64,000 bases of DNA from Kordia aestuariivivens (GTDB taxonomy: Bacteria; Bacteroidota; Bacteroidia; Flavobacteriales; Flavobacteriaceae): the NCBI RefSeq assembly GCF_014397005.1, contig NZ_JACGWS010000004.1, positions 62,001-126,000 of the forward strand. The letters run 5' to 3'. Positions 43,256-54,400 of the stretch are shown one piece after another. The notes beneath the pieces are model-generated. The model was not told where the DNA came from, made no database searches, and saw only the letters and a program-made list of their open reading frames with translations. How positions within the stretch are numbered: position 1 is the stretch's first letter; every line of letters begins with the position of its first letter. Made by a program: the position numbers and the translations under genes.

Positions 43256-43737
43256 AACAACAACCAACAATAAAAATGCTTCCGCAGAAGAAACTCATCG
43301 GGAAATCAACTCGAATGTCTTTAATAGAAAATTCGACGCCGCTACTTTGGAGAAGTTTCATGCAAAATAGAAAAACCGTCAAAAACTCCATTGGAACGGA
43401 TTTGTATTCGATTCAAGTGTATGATGATACTTCCTATTTTAAAAATTTCAATCCGCAAACGGAATTCACAAAGTTTGCCATGACTGAAGTAACTGATTTT
43501 GATGTTATTCCTGACGAAATGGAAACGCTAACAATTGCATCCGGATTGTACGCAGTATTTATCTATAAAGGATTGCCACAAGGTTTTCCTGCATTAGCAA
43601 ATTATATTTTTGCAGAATGGCTGCCAAATTCAGACTACGAATTAGACAACAGACCGCATTTTGAAGTGTTGCCCGAAAGCTATAATCCAATGGATGAAAA
43701 TTCACAGGAAGAAGTTTGGATTCCAATCAAAGAATAA
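43252..43737 (+). CDS. GyrI-like / AraC effector-binding domain protein
   Basis: The ATG at 43252 overlaps the symporter stop codon by 4 bp, so translation is coupled. The 161-residue protein is a lone GyrI-like small-molecule-binding domain: IENSTPLLWRSFMQNRKTV near residue 24, SIQVYDDTSYFKNFNPQTEF near 55, and the ending RPHFEVLPESYNP with EEVWIPIKE, which is the usual C-terminus of bacterial effector-binding domains. There is no DNA-binding region, so it is likely a ligand sequestering or hydrolase-type protein. The coupling suggests it handles what the symporter transports. Confidence 0.82.
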   Translation: MKQQPTIKMLPQKKLIGKSTRMSLIENSTPLLWRSFMQNRKTVKNSIGTDLYSIQVYDDTSYFKNFNPQTEFTKFAMTEVTDFDVIPDEMETLTIASGLYAVFIYKGLPQGFPALANYIFAEWLPNSDYELDNRPHFEVLPESYNPMDENSQEEVWIPIKE

Positions 43738-43776
43738 TTCTAACAATCATTAAAAATATAGCGTTTCACTTTGCTT

Positions 43777-44559
43777 TTACGCTCCACTCAGCCAAGTAAC
43801 CGTATTCAACATATATTGTGCATTATCTCCGTTTTGATATTCTCCTGGTCCAGGCCAATTGCTATCTGTATCTCCTAACCAACCTGAATCACCACAAATG
43901 ACAACTCTTCCACTTCCAACACTTTCAGCATTACTAAGTCCAATACTCCACATAACACCATTGGTGATAGGCAATTTACTTTGTGTATTCTCTACATAAT
44001 CGAGATTTTCTAACAAAGTAATAGTATCAGTAAAAGCGTTCGTATACACAGCACAAAAACTTCTTGTAACAATGGTGTCTACTTGGGTAGAGCTACCTCC
44101 ACTCACAATTGGCCAACCGTCTTTTCCAGAAATTGTAGGATGATCTGATAAGTTCGCTCCAGTAAGGGTTACTTCATTATTTACATGATCTGTACTACTA
44201 TATGCCGCAGCTTCATAAGCTGACCAAAATGTAGAACATACCGAACCAGTATAACGCACATGATTGTTGTTAATATTTCCAAGATTAAATCCAGAATGAT
44301 TAGCCATACACCAAAGTCCACCTCCGTTTTTCACAAAAGCAGTAATTGCAGCTAGTTCATCAGTTTCAAATGGATTATCCATTCTGGTCGTTAGTATTAA
44401 GACATCATAGCCAGCTAATGCACTACTACTTAAAGCACCAGCGGCAATATCATACACATACCCAGCTTCATCAAGAGTATTAAACATTCCTGTTAATCGA
44501 TCTTTTTTATTAAGTTGTACTTGAACTTGTTGTCCGTATCTATCAAATAAAATTTTCAT
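43777..44559 (-). CDS. GATase-like fold protein of unknown function
   Basis: The 260-residue protein lacks a signal peptide. It starts MKILFDRYGQQVQV and has the order of a class I amidotransferase-like Rossmann fold: DVLILTTRMDNPFETDELAA near residue 52, FVKNGGGLWCMANHSGF near 74 and VICGDSGWLGDTDSNW near 222. The Cys in the GGLWCMANH segment is not in the usual nucleophile elbow context, so enzymatic activity is uncertain. Similar folds occur in DUF4350-type and IFT52-like proteins. It is monocistronic. Confidence 0.55.
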   Translation of the reverse strand: MKILFDRYGQQVQVQLNKKDRLTGMFNTLDEAGYVYDIAAGALSSSALAGYDVLILTTRMDNPFETDELAAITAFVKNGGGLWCMANHSGFNLGNINNNHVRYTGSVCSTFWSAYEAAAYSSTDHVNNEVTLTGANLSDHPTISGKDGWPIVSGGSSTQVDTIVTRSFCAVYTNAFTDTITLLENLDYVENTQSKLPITNGVMWSIGLSNAESVGSGRVVICGDSGWLGDTDSNWPGPGEYQNGDNAQYMLNTVTWLSGA

Positions 44560-44844
44560 AATGTATGGTTTTTATATAATGCGATCCTGCATTATTGGTT
44601 ATACACTTAAAGGTAAATACAAATATTTGTTATTTATAGCGTATAAAAACCTGTTTATAATACCGTATAAATACACGTAGATTGGTAAAACAAAGAGAAT
44701 TTTCAAACCACTAACAACTACATTGTTTTTACTTTTAAACATTAGAAAACCATCATATATAAGTCAATCGCGAAGAAACAATTTGGTATTTAAAATTCAA
44801 CAGTTAACAGCAGATGAGAATTGATTGAATCATTACAGATTAAA

Positions 44845-44887
44845 AATCCCAGACGCTTTACAAATTACATGTAAAATGTCTGGGATT
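44845..44887. terminator. Stem-loop in long intergenic region
   Basis: AATCCCAGAC (44845-44854) pairs perfectly with GTCTGGGATT (44878-44887); the loop contains a smaller TTTAC/GTAAA pairing. A-rich sequence before the left arm would give a U-run on the minus strand. Confidence 0.5.
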
Positions 44888-45070
44888 CAATTCAGCTAAC
44901 AATAAGCTTTGTATACCGTTAAAAATAATTGACTCTACTTTGTCTAAAATCAAATTATATTTAATGAATAGCATTACTTACTTTGTAAATAACATTTTTG
45001 AAAAACTTTACCAACTAACTACTTTTGTTTAACTTTTTCATAAAAATATTAAACAAATATATTAAAAAAG

Positions 45071-45103
45071 TTTTAAATCAGCAAAAAAATGTTATTATTT
45101 TTG
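45071..45103 (+). promoter_or_regulatory. Possible panB promoter
   Basis: TATTTTTG (45096-45103) is a full match to TAnnTTTG, with TTTT 21 bp upstream at the -33 position. It would leave a leader of about 130 nt before panB. Confidence 0.35.
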
Positions 45104-45240
45104 CGGATATACAGTTATTCACAGCTCTAAATTGCTAAGTTCATATGAAGAATTAGTGCTTTATTTTAAAATAATTTAGCGTATCGTCCTCAAACACGAG
45201 CTTATTTATATTATTTTTATGCCCTTACAAAATTCTATAT

Positions 45241-46059
45241 ATGTCAGTCGCAAAGAAACAATACAAGAGAGTGACCACAAAATCACTCGTGGATATGAAA
45301 AACAATGGAGAAAAAATTTCCATGTTGACCGCTTATGATTTTACAATGGCTAAAATTGTTGATGGCGCAGGAATTGATGTGATTCTCGTTGGCGATTCTG
45401 CAAGTAATGTAATGGCAGGACACGAAACCACCTTACCAATTACGCTAGATCAAATGATTTATCATGCATCATCTGTAGTGAGAGCTATTGAAAGAGCATT
45501 GGTTGTTGTTGATTTACCATTTGGAAGTTATCAATCGGATCCGAAAGAAGCCTTGCGTTCTGCAATTCGAATTATGAAAGAATCTGGCGGACATTCTGTA
45601 AAAGTTGAAGGTGGAAAGGAAATCAAGGAATCTATTAAGCGTATTTTGAATGCTGGAATTCCTGTAATGGGACATTTAGGTTTAACGCCACAATCGATTT
45701 ATAAGTTTGGAACGTATACGGTTCGTGCAAAAGAAGATAAAGAAGCTGAACAACTCAAAGAAGATGCAAAAATGCTAGAAAGAGCTGGTTGCTTTGCGTT
45801 GGTATTGGAAAAAGTTCCTGCTGCGTTAGCCAAAGAAGTTGCTGAAAGTCTTACGATTCCTGTGATCGGAATTGGCGCTGGAAATGGTGTGGATGGACAA
45901 GTATTGGTTACGCATGATATGCTGGGAATGACGCACGAATTTAATCCACGTTTTTTACGTCGCTATTTGAATATGTATGAAGATATGACGAATGCATTTA
46001 AAAAATATGCCGCAGATGTAAAAGCGGTTGATTTCCCGAATGATAAGGAACAGTATTAA
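45241..46059 (+). CDS. panB: 3-Methyl-2-oxobutanoate hydroxymethyltransferase
   Basis: This 272-residue TIM-barrel enzyme makes ketopantoate, the first committed step to pantothenate and CoA. Signatures are [20 protein letters not shown] near residue 23, [20 protein letters not shown] near 46 (Mg ligands), [10 protein letters not shown] near 118, [11 protein letters not shown] near 140 and [20 protein letters not shown] near 205. It is monocistronic; panC and panD are not in the window. Confidence 0.95.
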   Translation: MSVAKKQYKRVTTKSLVDMKNNGEKISMLTAYDFTMAKIVDGAGIDVILVGDSASNVMAGHETTLPITLDQMIYHASSVVRAIERALVVVDLPFGSYQSDPKEALRSAIRIMKESGGHSVKVEGGKEIKESIKRILNAGIPVMGHLGLTPQSIYKFGTYTVRAKEDKEAEQLKEDAKMLERAGCFALVLEKVPAALAKEVAESLTIPVIGIGAGNGVDGQVLVTHDMLGMTHEFNPRFLRRYLNMYEDMTNAFKKYAADVKAVDFPNDKEQY

Positions 46060-46060
46060 A

Positions 46061-46097
46061 GTTATGAGTTATGAGTTATGAGTTATGAGTTATGAGT
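46061..46097. repeat. 7-bp tandem repeat (GTTATGA), five copies
   Basis: Five perfect GTTATGA units plus two bases follow the panB stop codon directly. This is the second heptamer array in the window. Behind it (46105-46190) is dispersed intergenic sequence sharing TTGTATCGAGAA with 17865. Confidence 0.85.
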
Positions 46098-46247
46098 CAA
46101 ATTAATTCTTATTATTAGTAAAGCGTCATTTAGAGTGATTTTTGGAATGTAATGAAGAAAATTGTATCGAGAAACGCGTTTATCCAATCATATTTTTTTT
46201 AAACTTTAAAACTGTATTCGACACTTCAGTAAAAACCTGTCAAGCCA

Positions 46248-46940
46248 TTGAAAATAATTTCTACAAAAAACAATCTCCAAGTTCTCTACGAAGACAATCA
46301 TATCATTATTGTCAATAAGCGTGCGGGCGATATTGTACAAGGTGATAAGACAGGCGATAAACCACTGAGCGATGTTGTAAAGGAATATATTGCAGAAAAG
46401 TATAACAAGTCTGGAAATGTGTTTTTAGGCGTTGTACATCGCTTAGATAGACCCACTACGGGGATTATCGTTTTTGCAAGAACTTCAAAAGCTTTACCAC
46501 GATTGAATGCGTTATTCGCAGAGAAAAAAGCTAAAAAAACCTATTGGGCAGTTGTAAAGAATGAACCGCCAAAAGAAAAAGATACCTTAACACATTGGCT
46601 TCGGAAAAATCCAAAAAATAACAAATCGACGGCTTTTTCAAAAGAAATTGAAGGAAGTAAAAAAGCAATTTTAGACTACGAAGTAAAGAAACGATTAGAT
46701 CGCTATATTTTATTAGAAGTTCAACTTCATACAGGAAGACATCATCAAATTAGAGCGCAACTTTCTTCAATTGGTTGTAAAATAAAAGGCGATCTTAAGT
46801 ATGGTTTTGATCGCAGCAATAAAGATGCAAGCATACATTTGCACGCACGAAAATTAGTATTTACGCATCCTGTACAAAAAGAACAATTAGAAATTATTGC
46901 GCCATTACCCAAAGATCCTGTTTGGGATGCGTGTTTGTAA
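46248..46940 (+). CDS. RluA-family pseudouridine synthase
   Basis: The 230-residue enzyme starts at a TTG; the frame is closed by a stop 15 bp upstream and has no early ATG, so the rare start is well supported. Motifs are LQVLYEDNHIIIVNKRAGD near residue 10, the catalytic VVHRLDRPTTGIIVFAR near 62 (Asp in HRLDR), and LQLHTGRHHQIRAQLS-type sequence near 160 (VQLHTGRHHQIRAQ). It isomerises uridine in rRNA or tRNA. No S4 domain is present, so it is the short form; the target base is unknown. Confidence 0.88.
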   Translation: MKIISTKNNLQVLYEDNHIIIVNKRAGDIVQGDKTGDKPLSDVVKEYIAEKYNKSGNVFLGVVHRLDRPTTGIIVFARTSKALPRLNALFAEKKAKKTYWAVVKNEPPKEKDTLTHWLRKNPKNNKSTAFSKEIEGSKKAILDYEVKKRLDRYILLEVQLHTGRHHQIRAQLSSIGCKIKGDLKYGFDRSNKDASIHLHARKLVFTHPVQKEQLEIIAPLPKDPVWDACL

Positions 46941-47048
46941 ATGATCCTCATATATTTCTGTTAATAACCTTTGAAAAACTAACACGTAAATAGAATTCAT
47001 TTTCATGAAAAAATTCTATTTTTAGTTAAAACCTATAAACCTTAGAGT

Positions 47049-48086
47049 ATGCGCATTGAAAGTGGATTAAAACTTGGCTTTAAAGATGTTATGATTCGCC
47101 CAAAACGTTCAACCTTAAAAAGTCGTTCGCAAGTTTCTTTGGAACGAACTTTTAAATTTCTACATAATTCATACGAATGGACAGGAATTCCTATTATGGC
47201 AGCCAATATGGACACGGTAGGAACGTTTGAAATGGCAAAAGCATTAGCTTCTAAACAATTATTTACCGCAATTCATAAACATTATACTATTGAACAATGG
47301 AGCTCGTTTATTGCTTCTATTCCACCAAGTTATATTCCACATATTGCTGTAAGTACGGGAACTAGCGAGAAAGACAACGAAAAATTACGACTCATTTTCT
47401 CCATACATCCGCAACTTAAATTTATTTGTATTGATGTAGCAAATGGCTATTCGCAACATTTTGTTGATTTTGTAAAAAATGCACGCGCACAGTTTCCTGA
47501 TAAAGTAATTATTGCTGGAAATGTGGTGACAGGCGAAATGGTAGAAGAATTGATTCTTTCTGGCGCAGATATCGTAAAAGTTGGTATTGGTCCAGGTTCG
47601 GTATGTACCACGCGTGTAAAAACGGGCGTTGGTTATCCGCAACTTTCGGCAATTATTGAATGTGCAGATGCTGCACACGGTTTGGGCGGGCATATTATTT
47701 CTGATGGCGGATGTGCTACACCTGGCGATGTTGCCAAAGCATTTGGTGCTGGTGCAGATTTTGTGATGCTTGGCGGAATGTTGTCAGGACATCATGAAAG
47801 TGGCGGTGAATTGATTGAACGTAATGGTGAAAAATTCAAGCAGTTTTATGGAATGAGTTCCGCTACCGCAATGGAAAAACATGTTGGCGGTGTTGCTGAA
47901 TATAGAGCTTCCGAAGGAAAAACAGTGGAAATTCCCTTAAAAGGTCACGTTGCAGATACGCTTCAAGATATTTTAGGTGGAATTCGTAGTACGTGTACGT
48001 ATGTTGGCGCGCCACGATTGAAAGAATTGTCGAAGCGCACAACTTTTATTTGTGTATCAGAACAAGAAAATAGAGTGTATTCTTAG
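47049..48086 (+). CDS. guaC: GMP reductase
   Basis: The 345-residue TIM-barrel enzyme of the IMPDH/GMPR family lacks CBS domains, as GMP reductases do. It shows [20 protein letters not shown] near residue 11, [12 protein letters not shown] near 48, [20 protein letters not shown] near 156 and the catalytic loop [20 protein letters not shown] near 179 (Cys in SVCTTR). It deaminates GMP to IMP with NADPH, balancing purine pools. It is monocistronic. Confidence 0.92.
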   Translation: MRIESGLKLGFKDVMIRPKRSTLKSRSQVSLERTFKFLHNSYEWTGIPIMAANMDTVGTFEMAKALASKQLFTAIHKHYTIEQWSSFIASIPPSYIPHIAVSTGTSEKDNEKLRLIFSIHPQLKFICIDVANGYSQHFVDFVKNARAQFPDKVIIAGNVVTGEMVEELILSGADIVKVGIGPGSVCTTRVKTGVGYPQLSAIIECADAAHGLGGHIISDGGCATPGDVAKAFGAGADFVMLGGMLSGHHESGGELIERNGEKFKQFYGMSSATAMEKHVGGVAEYRASEGKTVEIPLKGHVADTLQDILGGIRSTCTYVGAPRLKELSKRTTFICVSEQENRVYS

Positions 48087-48164
48087 TTGTTGGTTGTTGG
48101 TATGTTGGCATGTTGAAAAATTTAATTTTACATTTAATATTCAACATTTAAAATTTAAAATTTT

Positions 48165-49034
48165 CTAGCTATTTTTCAACGCATTGGTGTGAAAAGCTAC
48201 TAAACCGTCAATGGGTCTTCTGACAAAGTTTCCAACGGTAAAGCCCATTTCATTCGCAACTTCTTTAATTTCATTTTCAGAGAAAAACGCAATTGATCCT
48301 GCAAAGTGTACAGGAACTGTTTTGAGTTCTTCTTTGAATTGCATAATCATGTTCGTTGCAAATAGACGGAATCCTTTTTTGATCAATTCAAGAATGTAAT
48401 CTGAATCTTTGTTTAGAAACATAAATTCTGCAAAGTTTGCTAAGTATGCATTTGGATTGGGTTGTTTGTACAAGTTGTATTTGATATAATCACTTTCAAG
48501 ATTATACTTTTCTTCAAATGCTACACGTATTGAATGCGGCATTTTGTTAAAGTAGTAATCACGAATTAACTGTTTTCCATAGTAGTTTCCACTTGCATCA
48601 TCCATTAGGCTATAGCCTAAAGATTTTACACGCTGATGCAATATTTTTCCATCATAGTAACTACAATTTGAACCTGTTCCTTGAATACAAACTACTGCAG
48701 CTTCAGAAATATCATTAATAGTAGCATATACAGCTGCCAATGTATCTTCGTTAACTTCAACGAGTGCATTTGGGAAAAATTCTTCCAACACGCCTTTTAA
48801 TAACAATCGTGGATTTTCCGTTCCGCAACCAGCGCCATAGAAAAATACATGTGTTACTGTATGACGATGTGCCGAAAGTTCTTTACTTTTTTTGATGGTT
48901 TTTTTGAGTTTTTTTTCAGTCAATATCGCAGGATTTAATCCTTTTGTACGAAGCTTGTCTAATAACTGATTTCCATCTTTGTCCACGGCAATCCAATCGC
49001 ACTTTGTGGAACCACTATCTACTACTAAAATCAT
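48165..49034 (-). CDS. BadF/BadG-type ATPase, N-acetylglucosamine kinase-like
   Basis: The 289-residue sugar-kinase-fold (ASKHA) protein has phosphate-1 loop VDSGSTKCDWIAVD at the N-terminus, FYGAGCG near residue 66, VCIQGTGSNCSYYDG near 116 (phosphate-2) and FAGSIAFFSENEIKEVA near 245. Flavobacterial members are annotated as GlcNAc kinases that phosphorylate peptidoglycan- or chitin-derived amino sugars; substrate is inferred. It lies downstream of gapA and pfkA on the same strand but after a terminator. Confidence 0.82.
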   Translation of the reverse strand: MILVVDSGSTKCDWIAVDKDGNQLLDKLRTKGLNPAILTEKKLKKTIKKSKELSAHRHTVTHVFFYGAGCGTENPRLLLKGVLEEFFPNALVEVNEDTLAAVYATINDISEAAVVCIQGTGSNCSYYDGKILHQRVKSLGYSLMDDASGNYYGKQLIRDYYFNKMPHSIRVAFEEKYNLESDYIKYNLYKQPNPNAYLANFAEFMFLNKDSDYILELIKKGFRLFATNMIMQFKEELKTVPVHFAGSIAFFSENEIKEVANEMGFTVGNFVRRPIDGLVAFHTNALKNS

Positions 49035-49083
49035 GTGATGAATATAAAAATAAATTCCCTATTTCTTGGGAATGTTTCTTAAA

Positions 49084-49127
49084 AAAGGCAGCACAATACA
49101 TTGAATGAAATCGAAATGTACTGTGCT
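49084..49127 (-). terminator. Terminator of gapA
   Basis: AGCACAATACATT (49090-49102) pairs with AATGTACTGTGCT (49115-49127) with one mismatch; the A-run at 49081-49086 is a U-run on the minus strand. The site is 15 bp past the gapA stop codon. Confidence 0.8.
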
Positions 49128-49141
49128 ACTTTATATTTTTA

Positions 49142-51158
<2,017 letters not shown>

Positions 51159-51481
51159 GCAATTTTTAATTTGAAAAGTAAAGCTAGGAAACTTATTTTG
51201 ATTTCATAGTACGCTTCACAGTAATTTTATATTGTTTTGAAATTTCAAACGTTTTCGTTAATAAGTTCTCAGAATTTTAACGTTTTACGCACGTGATTTT
51301 GCAGTATTAATAGGTTTTTCACCATATATAATGTTTGAATTTCTAGTGCAATTCAGTCTCTTTTTTGATATTTTTTTTGGCAAGATTTCTGCCGAGTGTT
51401 TTTTTTCAATTGCGTTGAAGATGCGCTTGAAAATTTTAAGTACGTAAGTGTTAGTATTCTTCGTTTTAGATACCTTGAAGT
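51159..51481. other. 323-bp intergenic region between tamB and pfkA
   Basis: AT-rich DNA that should contain the pfkA promoter and the tamB transcript end. A weak hairpin, GGCAAGATTTCTGCC (about 51378), is flanked by T-runs and may be a terminator. No gene is seen. Confidence 0.4.
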
Positions 51482-54400
51482 TTAGTTGCCTTTTTCATCC
51501 TTTTTAGAATCAGGTTCTTTTTCCTTTTCCTTATCTTTTTCTTTCTTCTCGGTTTTCTTTTGCTCCTCTTTTTTTGTAGTTTCTTTTTTGAGATCTTCCT
51601 TTGTTGAGAAACCGACAATACCATTACCCGCTTTGGCTTCTTCTTCTTCTTTTTTCTTCTTTTCTTCAGCCATCTTCTTTTTGCCTTTGAAGACTTTATC
51701 GACCAATTCTTTTAAAGTATCAAAGTCAACTTGATACGACAATCCAATTCCTTGCGTGAATCCTTGAATTTCGCCTACGTATTGAATTTGGTTTTGTCTG
51801 TTGAAGATTTTCGCAGTGAAAGTACGATCTTCATTTAATGAAATTTCTATTTCTGCATCACCAACAATCGCTGTTTGTGTAACACCACCAACTGGAACTC
51901 CCAATTGTCCATTGAAAGTGATTTTATCACTTATTTGACTAGAAACCGTTAACCCAAGTCGATCTGCAACATCTAAGTTAAATTGACTAGAACGATCTGC
52001 CTGACTGTAATTTAAATTAATATCTAATTTTCCGTTTCCTTCCCCTGAAAGTGCATCATTAATGATTCCTGTTGCAGTTTCTATTAAGTTTCCTGTCAAT
52101 GCATTTTGATTGATGTTTACGTCATTTACAAAGCGTCCTTGCGATAATAAAGACAAGGCTTGCAATCTTCGTTTGTCATCATCATTTAGTAAAAAGTCTG
52201 TCAATTCAGATTCTGCAACTCCTTGTGTTGTTGGGAACGAGATGTTGAATACAGGTTCTGGCTTCATTAAATCGCCTCTTAATCGGATGCCAACTTCTAC
52301 TGGTATTTTTTTGTTGAAAGTAGGACTGTCTAATAATACATCAGGGTTTGCTTGTAAGTTATAGACTGCTTCTACATTTACTTGTGCCTTGAACGGATCA
52401 CCATCCCAATTTATAGTTCCCGCAGGTTTTACAGTGAATTTTTTATTGATAATGCCACGATATTTAAAGTTGTATTCTCCCGTATCCGTGATAAAATCCC
52501 CATACATGTTGAATTTATCATTGGTATTAATTTCCATTAATATACTTCCATAACCACTTCCTTTAATAGTACTTCCCGCTTTTTTATCAACTACAATTTC
52601 AATGATAGCATCTGGTGTCACATCTAATTCAAACTCCAATTCTAATCCTTTGAAATCATCCAATGTATTCCCATCTTGACTTTTTGGATCGTAGAATTCT
52701 TCTTTTGACACAAATTTTATGAAAGATGCATCTCCAACCGAAGCCACATCACTAATTGGAATTTTTAAAGATGTTCCTTTTTCCGTAGTTCCCGCAACTT
52801 TTATTGTCAATTCATCCGTTGGACCAGTAATCCAAGCTTCTCCACTTATATAGCCTGTTCCGTAGTATAAAATTTCTTCTTCATCTTCTTCATCAAATTC
52901 CGTGTTTAATACTAATAAACGATCGGTAGTTAAGTATAGACCTAATAACCAATCGTCAAAAGAAGTATGTTTAATGGTTCCGTTGAGTTGTCCTTTGGTA
53001 TAATCTTGTGTGTCTAAAATGGTGATATCATCAAATTCAAATGTTTGATCGTACAGTTTTACAATAGAACTGTTTGCCATGTCTAAATCTACATTGAGAT
53101 AAGGAATGTACAATCCGCCTGCCAAAATACTCAATTCTCCATTGATTGCTGGATTGTTGAGGTCTCCAACAATTTTTGCTTTTCCTGAAATCAATCCTCG
53201 AATATCAGTGATGACATCTTCACCAAGCGCACTAAATGGTGAAATATCAAACTTATCAATCGTTGCGTCTACATCAATCGTATTTATGTCTCCCGAAACA
53301 TCAATAGTTCCAATCGCAACTAAAGATTCAATAGTTTCGCTGACCAGTTTTGTATTGACATCAAATTTTTCCAAACGATCATCGCCTGAAATGTTCAGCG
53401 TTAAATCTCCAAGCAATTTGTCATTTACTTCTAAGGATTCAATTCCTAAATTCGATTTTGGCACATAACCGCCATTAATTTGCTTGATGTCCAATTTTCC
53501 ATTCACGATTCCGCCCAAGCGAATGCTATCAATAGATGGTGTAATTTTTTCTAAACCAACATTGATGAATTGTAAGTTTATGTTTTTATTGTTTTCACCG
53601 AAAAGTTGTCCTTCCAAATCAATTTCTTCATTTTCATGACTCATCACGATTTTTTCAATGAAAATAGAATCGAGTTTTTTATCGAAAATAAATCTGTTTT
53701 TTCTGTTATTTTCTTCATTGATAAACCATTTGTTCCCACGAAAAGAAACATCAGATTTTTTGATTCCGACAACTGATTTGTTTGTGCTGTCAATCGTATG
53801 ATAAAAGCTTAAGTTATAAATATCTTCAAATCCTTTTCCGCCTAAAAATTCTGTTTTAAAATACAACGTATCATTCAACGTTGTATTAATCAAATTGAAC
53901 TCTTTCGCATCATACCATTTTGTGGTCAATCCTGCAATTTCTATATACGTATTAAATACTGGGTTTTTATTATCAATCTGAATTTCTACATCGTCAATCG
54001 TATTTCCATAGGCTATAATTTGTGGTGTTTTAAACGTAAGTTTAAATTTATTTTCATCACCAATAATACTTCCACGAAGTGATGTGTTTTTAGACATTTC
54101 AACCTCTGGTAAAAACACATCTACAATTTTATTATAGATTTTAAAATTGAATGTTAAATACTGATTTGGAAGCACTTCAATAGGTCTGTAATTCGCATAA
54201 ATACTTCCCACAGAATTTTGCACTAAATCAATGACTTCGTCAAAATGAAAACGTCCTGTAACCGTTCCACCAATAATATCTGGAGAATCTACCGTAAGCG
54301 TTCGAATATCTTTTTCAAACTCAGAATTGACGCTAAAGTTTTCAAATGCATACGTTGCATTTTGATTGGTGTAGGATATTTTTTTAAAGAAAATATCTCC

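Larger units (their letters stand above)
44560..45240. other. 681-bp divergent intergenic region
   Basis: This holds the promoters of the GATase-like gene and panB, plus a hairpin at 44845-44887. The rest is AT-rich with no convincing small ORF or repeat. Given its length, an unrecognised short RNA is possible. Confidence 0.4.
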
